Origin: Takakia lepidozioides
Taxonomy: Eukaryota > Streptophyta > Takakiopsida > Takakiales > Takakiaceae
Length of the DNA: 64,000 nucleotides
Assembly (NCBI GenBank): GCA_030704615.1
Contig: CM060733.1
Span: forward strand, 20,460,001-20,524,000
Direction: 5' to 3'
Shown: in pieces, positions 12,427 to 22,000 of the stretch
Layout of the letters: the number at the start of each line of letters is the position of its first letter
Numbering within the stretch: position 1 is the first letter of the stretch
Position numbers and translations under genes: made by a program
The notes under the pieces: model-generated
What the model saw: only the letters and a program-made list of their open reading frames with translations
Database searches by the model: none
Told to the model about the DNA's origin: nothing

Positions 12427-12990
12427 CTCCCAACCTTCACTTGTTGAAAAGGACGATTGGAGGCACCAATTGGAGGCACCACCGTTCTCTTCGATCCACC
12501 AGATCTAGGACTAACCTCTCTTTTGTTACTTACAAAAGGAAACGCGGGAGCTACTGATGCGGCAGGCTAGTTATATTACTCTCCGTTCTGCCCTAGCATT
12601 ACCACCTCTCTGCTACTGCAACCAGTGGCTTCTTAGCTTCTACGCTAGTTTTAATCTGCGATTCCACTGCTTGAAGGCCTAGCCTTTCTTAGTGGCTTAT
12701 CATTTCTTAGAGAGTCTTCTAGTGGGGCGACAGATCCTTCTGTTTGCTTTCTTTCCCCCTCTTTGGTTTGTTGGTCACGAAGCAGAGCTTTCCTAGATCA
12801 GCCTCCATGGCACCCTTGAAAGAGGTTATTTTTTCCTCTTGGTTCTCTCGTAGTGAACTCTTTCTGTTATGTTCATCGCCGTTATTTCGCCCTATTGTAT
12901 TTTTCGGACTTTCATGTCCTTTATTTATAAAATTCTGAGGCCTCCGTCCCTCTTTAAAAAAAAAACAAAAAAAAAACAAAAAAACAAGAG
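12427..12990 (+). other. LINE 3' UTR and A-rich tail
   Basis: Non-coding sequence follows the last LINE domain and ends in an A-rich tract (about 12956-12987) interrupted by C residues. The tail fixes the plus-strand orientation of the retrotransposon. Confidence 0.6.
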
Positions 12991-13740
12991 CATCTGTAAG
13001 GTTATTTTTTCCTTACCTTTTTTAACCCCTAATGGATGACGCTACCCGAAACGGGCCGCGTCAGAAATCAGAAATCGATTGGATGACCTTGGATGAAAAA
13101 ACTTCCTGAATGAAAGTTGTGCGCCGTGACGTCATGCACCTACCTGTCTTTATGGCACCCTAAAATAATAAAAATACTGCCGTCAGTAATTTTCTTAGTG
13201 TGAGGGGTACCCAATTTCGGGCCATCCAGCTGCTTTGACTTACCGATGTGGCAGGATATGGGTGGCATGTACCATGAAAATTCATTTTGCATGTAGATAG
13301 GTTAGAAAACTCATCTATGCATGTAGATAGGTTAGAATGCTTCCAAATTTTTTATGGTAGCGAGTTTCCACGCAATGAATAATATGACCAGAGGTATTCA
13401 CCTTGTGATGAAAATTTGGACACATTTGAGGCAAATTTGGGGTCAATTGTGATGGATGGTCTTTTTGACCCACCTATTTTCCCATACAAAGCAACCCTCA
13501 TGTGGATTTGGAATTTGGTTCTGGTATTTTAGCCCAAGGTGCTGTACATTAGGCAATTAAAATCTGGATATGCTGTATCAATGAAATTCATTTTGCCAGG
13601 CCAATTGCTTGGTAAAACCATTTTTTCACTCCAAAACTAGAGCACAATAAACATTTACAGCTTGCATTTTTATTATAATATTCGTAATGACACGGTGAAA
13701 TCAACTGAAATTTTTACAGTAGGTTCCTGAAGTAGTATTA
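12991..13740. other. Gene-poor stretch
   Basis: AT-rich sequence without a supported ORF or RNA gene. A small direct duplication of atgtagataggttagaa occurs at about 13290-13335. Nothing else was recognised. Confidence 0.3.
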
Positions 13741-13755
13741 TTACTTTCATATGGT

Positions 13756-14612
13756 TCATCCCCCTGGATGTTTTTCAAATGTCAGATATGCCCAAAGCAA
13801 ACATGAGGGCATGTTCCGTTTTGGAATGGGCCCACAAAAAACAGGCTCGTCCTTTAGGGGAACAAACGCATGGAATAGATGTTGCAAGCCCTGCCTTATT
13901 GTAGTTACAAATTGGTTGTAAAATGGTTGTCGTAATTTGGAAGTTTGAATGCTAAGTAAATGGGTTTGTGGTCGGTCCAATATGCTTCTTTTGTTCCAGA
14001 CAAACAATGTTTGCGTAGGTGAATTAATCCATATATGATCTAATTGAGAATTATAATCTATTATAGGTTCACTGAATGTAAGATGAAAGTTGTAGTTTTT
14101 CATAAATGAGTGAAGTGAGTCAGATTCTTTGTTGGATTTGTGAAGATTGATATTAAAATCTCCGATAAAAATCGTTGAACAATTTTTCGGTGCTCGATTA
14201 TATAAATTTTGCAAATTTTGTAAAATGTTGTGAAGAGAAAGCAAAGGAGACTTATATATTGCAATGACAAATATGGCTCTACGGGAATTGGGATCGAAAG
14301 ATGCAGCAATAAATTCTGCACCATTGTGTGTTTGAATTTCGTAATTTTGAAGCGAGGTGGTTTTATCATATAGAATGGTTGTTCGGTGTTCGTCATAACA
14401 TGAAACTCTTCAGAAGCGGTCGTTAGGTACAGATAATGACCGATTTTGATTCTTTTGATGTAAACGAGTTCATTTAAACATAAAATATGAGATGTTCGTA
14501 GGCTGTAGTCGTCCATAATATCACAATAGCGATTGTGCATTGAACATTTAACGATGGAATGATAACATGTGTGCAATATAGTAGTTGCAAATTTGATGTG
14601 GACAGGTTCCAT
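13756..14612 (-). pseudogene. Endonuclease/exonuclease/phosphatase-fold fragment, helentron-like
   Basis: Two overlapping minus-strand frames together read as an EEP-fold endonuclease. The upstream part has HILCLNELVYI (the N-terminal Asn-Glu metal-site motif). The downstream part has CSTIFIGDFNINL (the GDFN core) and SQLDHIWINS (an LDHIW motif near the C-terminus). The order matches LINE endonucleases and, more closely in wording, the endonuclease attached to Helitron2/helentron rolling-circle elements. The upstream VHIKFATT resembles the end of a PIF1-type helicase. A frame change near 14200 and the missing remainder mark it as a fragment. It is much more AT-rich than the adjacent LINE and opposite in strand, so it is a separate insertion. 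Confidence 0.55.
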
Positions 14613-14640
14613 CTGGCAGTTGTTTGAAGTCTATTTATTT

Positions 14641-16260
14641 CGTCACGTATGAGACTCCTTATTCGCTTCGGATCCTTTATAAATTCGGTGTCGACTCATA
14701 CGGCGTCGTAATGGAATATAACGAACTCCATTCCAAATGTAATTTTTGGTAGAAAAATCATACACATCTTGTAACATTATAGGAATATATAACTCGTTGT
14801 AATGGAATATACTAACCCTCATGTTTGTGCCAACCCTTGTCTCTTAGCAATGAAATGAAGCGGAGAGGCAAATAACTTAGATACCGAGCTAGCCCCTACC
14901 ACCACCTGCAGCAGCCTACCTCTACCGTCAACGCCGGTAGCGAGCCTCCCTCAAAAGTTATGCTTTCATTGCCTCCATATTGGCCTACTATGCGTCCTTG
15001 CCTAGCTTTTGCAACCTCCGGTACAGCCCTACGCCTCCCCTACGCTCCATCTGGTACAACCTGCCATGCGCTCTCCAGCTTGTGTTACAATTCTAAGCGA
15101 CTACGCAGCTACGTTCTAGCGGGACCCACTCCCTCAAGAATGTTCTCCATCCTAGAACATTCGAGAAGTCTCCAAGTCACCTCCCATACGGCAAGTGGCA
15201 CCCATGTGGGGCCATGACACGTACCACATTCTCTAGAATGCAGACCGCCACCTCTTTTCGGACACCTCTTAAGTGTCCGCTGGGCTTTCGCTGATTTTAA
15301 CTTTTGAACGTTTGGGGCAGATATGAGATCATCCACATAGAATTTTTTGTCAAGATATAAATTTTATCGTTACTTTATGCGCGATAAAGCTATGTATGTC
15401 AATCCGTGTCTGTTCATGTTTGTTGGGTCAAATGTGAGACGGTCCATCCAGGTCAGTTCATATGCTCTGTGTATAGTACGTGCTGTTGCGAGTTGAATTG
15501 GGAACTGAGTACGAGTTATTACGTGGTCAGGATTATCCGTGAATTAAATTTTTTTAGTTTCTGCTGCAATTGGAGTCCAAGATTTGTATATGTCGTTGTT
15601 GTTTTGGTATATGTGTGAGTAAAAAGCTCGTGTTTCATGTCCTATTCGTTCATTAGAAAAATATATCCAAACTTAGCATGTATGGTGATGAAGTTATGCC
15701 ATGTTTGAAAATTCATTCAGCTCCATTTACTAAACCATCTTAGATGTTATAGTTGTCTCCACACAATTCTACTAGCATGTTGGGTTTCACATGCACAAGA
15801 AAGAGCAACCTAAGGTCTCTAGTTCTCTGAATCGTTTTACCAGTCTGTATGAAACTTGCAAACCTTACCATGACATTGACTTTATGGGCATTATTGGAAT
15901 CCGCTGGGGCTTGTACTCAAGGCAAGCGGATCTGCTGATTGTATGGCCGGACTTGTCGATATGGAAACCCATTAGAAGCCCGCCGGGCCCGGGCTTGTGA
16001 GGATATTAAGATTTTTGTTGTCCGGCGGATATGCATAATCTATGCTCATTTTTGTGTTGCCGGTCATGTTTATAAAGGGTTTGTTGTTATAGAAGCCGGG
16101 CTTTCGGTCGTGTGTAAGGGCATGTCATGAATTTTATTTAATATATATATATATATATATAAATGACTTCAACTTCTCTAAATTTTTTTGGGCCACCCTT
16201 ATTTCATTGAAATCACCAATTGTTGAAGTACCTCAGTCATGATCTCCACCTTTATTGGCT
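14641..16260. other. Gene-poor stretch with small repeats
   Basis: No supported gene. The motif gtaatggaatata occurs twice (about 14706 and 14797). At 15135-15240 there are several inverted GAA/TTC pentamers (for example agaatgttct and tctagaatg) that would pass as heat-shock-element-like, but no gene follows them closely. An (AT)n run occupies about 16140-16161. Confidence 0.35.
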
Positions 16261-16271
16261 CTGTCCTGGAA

Positions 16272-16611
16272 GGGATAGAGGCATTGTGGAGACTTCTTGC
16301 CTAGGCGGAGAACGGAGAACTAGGCTTATCCATTAAGCCTATAGAGAACTAGGCTTATCCATTAAGCCTATAGAGAGATAGAGAGAGCCTAGTCATTAGA
16401 GGGTTGATGGGACCCGCAAGGGATAGATGCATTGTAGAGACCTCTTTAAGGAGAGAACTCGGCTTATCCATTAAGCCTAGAGAGAGAGCCTAGTCTTTAG
16501 AGGGTTGATGGGACCCGCAAGGAATAGAGGCATTGTGGAGACTTCTTGCCTAGGCGGAGGAAGGAGAACCAGGCTTATCCATTAAGCCTAGTCTATGGAG
16601 GGTTGATGGGA
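16272..16611 (+). repeat. Three-unit tandem repeat with an internal hairpin
   Basis: Three diverged units begin at about 16272, 16420 and 16521. Each opens with ggatagaggcattgtggaga-like sequence and closes with gagggttgatggga. The core of every unit is the palindrome AGGCTTA-tccat-TAAGCCT, duplicated in unit 1. Unit lengths are about 148, 101 and 91 bp, differing by internal loss or duplication. No coding capacity is evident. Confidence 0.8.
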
Positions 16612-16795
16612 ATGTTTCATGAAGCCCTAGAAAAAGTATAAAACAACAACCACAAAATAACCAAAGGACGAGCCTCTTGTGGCGGAGCCGCTTGTTTCGT
16701 TAACTATCACTAGTCATCACCAACCTGGGCCTGCCTCTTCACATGCCCTCCTCCTCTTTATTCCACAAGCCCGGTCCACCCCTCCCACACCTCTA

Positions 16796-16900
16796 ACCCG
16801 CCTATGCAGGTCTTTTGGCGGGCCTCCCGGAGCCCTAACCCACCTATACAGGTCTTGGGGCGGCCCCAGGAAGAAACAAACCCACCTAGGCAGGTCTTGG
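16796..16900 (+). repeat. Short direct repeats, unit aacccacctatacaggtctt
   Basis: Three copies of a 20-base motif start at about 16796, 16837 and 16878, at even spacing of about 41 bases. They lie just left of the second hAT-like element. The surrounding frame is Gly/Pro-rich but not recognisable as a gene. Confidence 0.65.
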
Positions 16901-16959
16901 GCAGGGTAAGAGGTATGGATGGGTCCGGCGGTCAGGGCTGGACATACCCCGGTGCATAC

Positions 16960-17892
16960 CAGTGTTGTACAGGTCCGGGTTTCGAAGGCGGGTACCCGGC
17001 GGGTTAGGATCCGGGTTACCCGCACCCGCACCCGTGCTATCACAAAAAAACCGGACCCTAACCCCCGTTCATTTCTAAAATGAACCCAGAACCGGAACCG
17101 GACCCGCCTGCTGGGTCCAGAACCCCTTAAACCAGCTACCCGCGGGCCAATGTAGCTGGTCAGGTCTTAATTTTAAATGGGGCATGTGGGGTCCACCTTA
17201 GATTTGGTAGGTTTTGTCATATGTGTGGAGGGGACCAGCAGCAATAGGCCACTGCAGCTGCTAGCCCCACCACGCTATAGCCCAGTGGTAATGCCCACAC
17301 ACCACCTCAAAAGCCGTTGTGGGTTCAATCCACGGATTGGTGTCACAAAGTTGTGCCCTTTGGGACCATAATTTACACCTCCCAAAGGAGGCGTCATATA
17401 TTATTATTAGGCCAGATCCCACACATCCATGCTATAGTGATCTACCCTTGAGGCATATTACTATTCTTAACATGTTTAAAGAATTGATATTGAAAAATAG
17501 AAAATGGAACTCAAACTTCTATTTAATTTCTATTCGTGGTATACATATTCATATTCATGGTATATTTTGAAGAAATTTCTCTTAAAATAAAATTCATTAT
17601 TAGGATTTAAAGTTTTTTCCAGCCAAAAATAATTTTATCCCTAATTAATCTTATTTTTCTAATTTATTTAATCAATAAATTAGGACCCTGATCCGAACCC
17701 GTGAACCCGCTAATATTTCCCAACAACTACCCGGACCCTAACCCCAGTCCGTGTTGACAAACCCGGACCCGAACCCGGACCCGGATTTTCCAAATTTCAA
17801 AAACCCGGATCCGGACCCGGACTTGGCTCCGAAAAAAAACCCACACCCGGACCCGGCGGGTTCCTTAACAAGGCAGAACCCGCACAACACTG
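16960..17892. mobile_element. Nonautonomous hAT-like DNA transposon (933 bp)
   Basis: The termini are inverted: the left end begins CAGTGTTGTACAGG and the right end finishes with the complement of CAGTGTTGTGCGGG. Identical 8-bp direct repeats GTGCATAC flank it (16952-16959 and 17893-17900). The CAGTGTTG terminus is shared with the element at 7623-8432, but the subterminal repeats differ: here they are many copies of ACCCGGA or ACCCGC and complements. There is no transposase frame. It is therefore a related but distinct hAT-like family mobilised in trans. A tRNA-like stretch sits in its middle. Confidence 0.92.
17272..17405 (+). repeat. Possible tRNA-derived SINE-like segment inside the hAT-like element
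   Basis: A box-A-like TAGCCCAGTGGTAATGCC (about 17277-17294) is followed by a box-B-like GGGTTCAATCCACGG at about 17323-17337, a spacing that fits a tRNA-like pol III promoter. A related box-B block, tgggttcaatccacaat, occurs at about 52932, followed by the same kind of tttgggaccat/tttgggccat sequence, so this is a small dispersed family. Confidence 0.5.
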
Positions 17893-18054
17893 GTGCATAC
17901 CCGGCTCTACCTGTGTACCCGCCCTTGGACCTGGCTATCCAAGCATAAGGATCCTTTCTTCGCCAATCTTCGAAGCTTGGTTACTCTCTCTATCTCTGAC
18001 CAGAAAATGGAATTTGAAGTGAAATGATGTAGGTACTGCCAGTTTTTTTTTTTC

Positions 18055-18330
18055 TTGAATTTGAAGAAAAGCATGAGTGGCTACAGAGAAAACATAGCCA
18101 TACATTCTGTTCATCCATTGAAATTAGGACAGAATCATCCATTTCCGTACATAAATCCATTTATATCATCCATATTTGGGGAATTCATCCATAATTTATT
18201 TTTCATTTGGAGAAATTTGGCGATTTCATCCATGAAAAAACAGAGAATTTGCGACAGAATATTCCCTTTTCTTTCCCTGATGTCGATATTTGGCAAAAAA
18301 AACGCTGGGTACTGCCAGATGGGAGAAACT
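18055..18330 (+). repeat. Dispersed repeat copy A, upstream of SPT6
   Basis: This stretch aligns by eye with 58140-58375 in the same orientation. Shared blocks include gagtggctac, atagccata, ttctgttcatccactga-like, atatcatccatatttgg, cataatttatttttcatttggagaa, tttggcgatttcatccatga and cacaatattcc-like sequence. It is rich in CATCCAT. Copy A ends about 700 bp before the SPT6 start codon. It has no coding capacity, and no terminal repeats were found. Confidence 0.8.
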
Positions 18331-19041
18331 GGGCAAAGACATTTGGGCGAAGGGACCAAGCACCCATCATTTACATATACCTTCATTTCTTCTAATGTGT
18401 AACGGTCAAAGTTTCTGAAAATGTACGGTCAGCTTTTGATTTTCTTAAACGGGCAGGTAGGAAATTTGCTGGTCGTTGATGGGTAGGTGCAAATTCAGTC
18501 CTTTCAAATTCCGGACCCGTCGCATTATAAAGGGTACAAACGTACGTACCCCGGCACCTCACGCGCCGTCGATGCTTCTATCTAACGGCCGCGTTCCCAG
18601 TTCCCGAACCGGGACCCGTTTTAGGGCATGGATGGTGCACTGCGAGTGGTCCAGGGTTCGATTCCTTGTACTCTTCTGCGCGAGCCTTGTCTTGCAGCAC
18701 TGGACTCTGTCTGCGGTGTGAGAGAGAGAGGGAAGGGGAAGGGCAGCCTGGTACAGGCTGTGACTTGTTACCCTGCTCTCTCACCTCTGGGCCTGCTTGC
18801 GAGGTCTCTTAGGGTTGCATCGTGTTTGTAGGGAAGATCTTGTTGTGAAGAATTGAAACCCTCGGTATGGTGTGGATGTGCATGTAGCAGAATGTGTCGC
18901 GCAAGCGGAAGTGGAGTATTTTGAGAGAAAGTTGGTTGTTTCTGGTGTTGTCTTGCATCAGACCTCACTGAGCCAAAAGAGTGGCAGAAAGGGGCGGATA
19001 TATTTCCGTTGGTGCTGTGTTGGAGGTTGTAGAGACTGGCC
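18331..19041 (+). promoter_or_regulatory. SPT6 promoter and 5' UTR region (undivided)
   Basis: About 700 bp precede the SPT6 initiation codon. A (GA)n-like agagagagag run at 18720-18732 and a tRNA-box-B-like ggttcgattcc at about 18656 are visible. No TATA box is convincing. The real transcription start is not visible from sequence alone. Confidence 0.3.
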
Positions 19042-22000
19042 ATGGCGGATTCCGGAGACGAAGAGGAATATGAAGAGCGGGAAGATGTGAGAGACGACGA
19101 AGCCAGGCTTGAGGACGACGAGGATGAGGAGGAGGAGGAAGGTAGGCCCCTCTATCCCGTTGCTGTGTGTGTGTGTGTGCTTCTGTTTGGAAGCTTGGCT
19201 TCGAGTGGTGGGATGTTTAGGGTTGGAGGGATTCTCTTCCTACTCCTGGTGTGAAGGTGTCACCTAGTTTGTGGATCGATGTAGAGGTTATGCAGATTTG
19301 GAATCTCATATCTTTTGGGGGCAATGCTATAGAGGAAGGTGCGGATGAATATGAGAAAGATGGCTTCATAGTAGATGAAGAAGAGGAAGAGGAGGACGGG
19401 GAGGAGGCAAGAGTAAGCAGCGACGAGGAGGCGAAGACAAAGAAGAAAAAGCGAAAAAAGCGGTTGGTGCCACACCTCTTTATGTCGAGTGTGGGTTGAG
19501 TATATAGCATGGCATTGGCTCTTTTGATCTAGTAAGACAATCTGGAGTGTCCAAAATGACATAGCTATATCGTTTGATTTGTGGGTGCGATCCCCTGTTC
19601 AACCCAACCCCGGATCCAAATCCCCTTAGAGTGAGGGTATTGGCTACATTGTTTCGCCTGGTTGTACAACTTATGAGTTCTGCCACAATTAGGTTATGCT
19701 ATGATACACAGTGCCTCAGCCAGTTCACAGGGTTTCTGGTGACACTAATTGGAGTCGGGTGTAAAGTGCTTCACCTACCTCACACATTTTTGAAAGTATC
19801 CTACAATTGTGGGAAGTAAGCATGGGTTCACCTCATTTTGAATATTTTCAGAGGGGAGGAGCACTATGAGCTTGATGAAGATGATTATGAGTTGCTCCAA
19901 GAAGCAAATGTCACAGGTTTCCATCGCCCGCAAAAAGCTGTAAGCACTACTCTATGTTTGAAATTGCATAAATTCAGCTAGATATGCTGTGTTGGCATTC
20001 CTGGGCCTGTCACTTTGTGTCTCGTTTTTCTTGTTTGCATTTTGTGGATGTTTATATGCTTGGCAATTTGTTCAAGCTCAGGCTTGGAACTCAAGTACCC
20101 TTGTCAACATGTCCAGGTAAAAAAAATTCATGTCTAAATGCCTCACCAAGCTCGGTCCCATTAGCTCACTGAGCCAAATCATTGACACAGCTTGTCCGCA
20201 GATATGGGTTGTTATTGCAGTTACAAATGTGAGGTGTACATGATTTCAAGACCATGATTTTGCATTTGGGGTTATGTCTACAGTACCACTGTTTTGTTTT
20301 TATCTTTCCCAATTATAGATTAGCATAGTCTACTTTGCTTCGTCCGGTCCTCTCCCGTATTCCCTTGTGTGGTAATTCAGAAGTTTTGGGCTCGTGAAGT
20401 AGATTTCTCTTATCATTCTTTTCTCTTGCGTCCGCCCAAACTGTGTTCCGCTTAAACTGACCGTGGGGTCATGCCTACAAGGCTACGGCAAACAACCTCT
20501 TATGAGGTTACATTCTCTTGCATCCGCTTGGATGTCATTAATGAGGGGAGGATGTGGGGGATGCTTGTCTGGTATTTGCCAAGCAGGACACTAAAAAGAA
20601 ATTCAAGCGGTTGAAAAAAGCCGGAAGGGTAGGGGGTGAGAAGGACAGAGGGGCTCAAGGGCTTTCAGATGAAGAGGATGATGAAGATGGGGGTGGGCGG
20701 CGGGGCCGGACTGCAGAGGAGGAACTGAAGAGGTCCCTTTTTGGTGATGATGAAGGTAGTTTGTGAAGAGAGTATGTCTCTAGTAGTTTTCAGTACCGAT
20801 GTGCAATGATTTATATACTTCTGTAGGAAATGTCTCTGAAATAGAAGTCCTATTGCGAGAAATGAAATAGGAAAACTGGTGTACTGATTGCCCCCCTATT
20901 GCTGTGGGTTTCTAGGCTTGTTTTTCGTTGCTTTATGGAGGGATTCTCTTCAGTTCAGCAGCTGAAGCAAGTTCTTATTGAAAGTAAACCATTAGCCTAA
21001 AGCAATTGTCTATGGCTTATGTGTGTTCATTTAGCGAATTGGTATTTGGTAATTGGGCAGGTGTCCCTCCTGAGGATGGAAGGGAGGATGAACAACTGGA
21101 GGAGGAAGAAGAAGAGGAGATTGGGGAAGAAGATGATGAGATGGCAGACTTTATTGTGGATGAAGAAGATGTGGACGAGCTTGGCCAGCCTTCTCGGTAC
21201 CTTGTTATTTCCCTTTGTGAACCTGGGTTGCTTCAACTCATCCAGGGGTGTTTATCTAGGTTCCATCTATATTTGTACTTTTCTTGACATATATTGGGTT
21301 GATGCCTATGGCCCTCACTGATGAGTGGAGAGGGTTGGAATGTAAGGTAGGTTGCCAGCTTTGTTCATTCTCACTCTTCTATTCTTTTCAAGGGTTGTAG
21401 TCTTTGCTTAAGTGAGTGTTGGGTAGTCTCAACCAACTGGTCTCAACCTTGGGGTGTCTGTTGAAGGCGGAGAAAGGTTAAGAAGAAAAAGGGGTTCCGG
21501 CAAGCCCCCGGAATAAACTCAATAGCACTGCAAGAGGCTCAGGAAATTTTTGGAGATGTCTCATCTTTGTTAGAGGAGCGCCGAAAGCGCGAGAGAGATG
21601 CAGCAACTGGATTTGATGACAACGAGAGAGATGAGGAGGATGAGGATGCAGAATATGGGAGAGGGCGGCGAGCCCCGCCCCAAAAAAGTTTGGAAAAACA
21701 GTTTGAACCAAGCTTGCTTGAGGAGAAGTTTCTGACAGAGAGGGATGATCGTCTTCGAGAGATTGATGTACCTGAAAGGCTTCAAGTATGTGGGTTATTT
21801 TGACTATTTACTGTACTAACTGCGGAGCTGGTCAGGGAATCCAACCTGTATATGAGAGTAAGAAGATAAGGCGGGTCTTATTTGTTTGGGCTTTGATACC
21901 TAGGTGATGCTGTCAGAGCAGAGATGTTACGGAGTTCCCTTTTTTTGCCTTTCTTAGAAGTGGACGAGATGTACAAGGACTGACACCGATCAAAAGGATG

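Larger units (their letters stand above)
5602..12990 (+). mobile_element. L1-type LINE retrotransposon, degenerate, near full length
   Basis: The plus strand carries, in order, a poorly recognisable ORF1-like region (about 6000-7260), an AP-type endonuclease (from about 7350), a reverse transcriptase (9186-11165), a C-terminal zinc-finger domain typical of plant L1 proteins (about 11536-12426), a 3' UTR and an A-rich tail ending near 12988. Several frameshifts and in-frame stops make it inactive. A short direct repeat (aacaagag at 5594-5601 and 12983-12990) could be the target-site duplication, but one copy lies in the A-rich tail and may be chance, so the 5' end is tentative. A hAT-like element (7623-8432) interrupts the endonuclease. 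Without it the LINE would be about 6.6 kb, a normal L1 length. Confidence 0.8.

Noticed and set aside
15130-15240. Heat-shock promoter
   Set aside because: Several GAA/TTC inverted pentamers are present, but no gene follows in either direction within a plausible distance.
18620-18670. tRNA gene near the SPT6 promoter
   Set aside because: A ggttcgattcc box-B-like string is present, but the acceptor and T-stem pairing do not form a tRNA cloverleaf.
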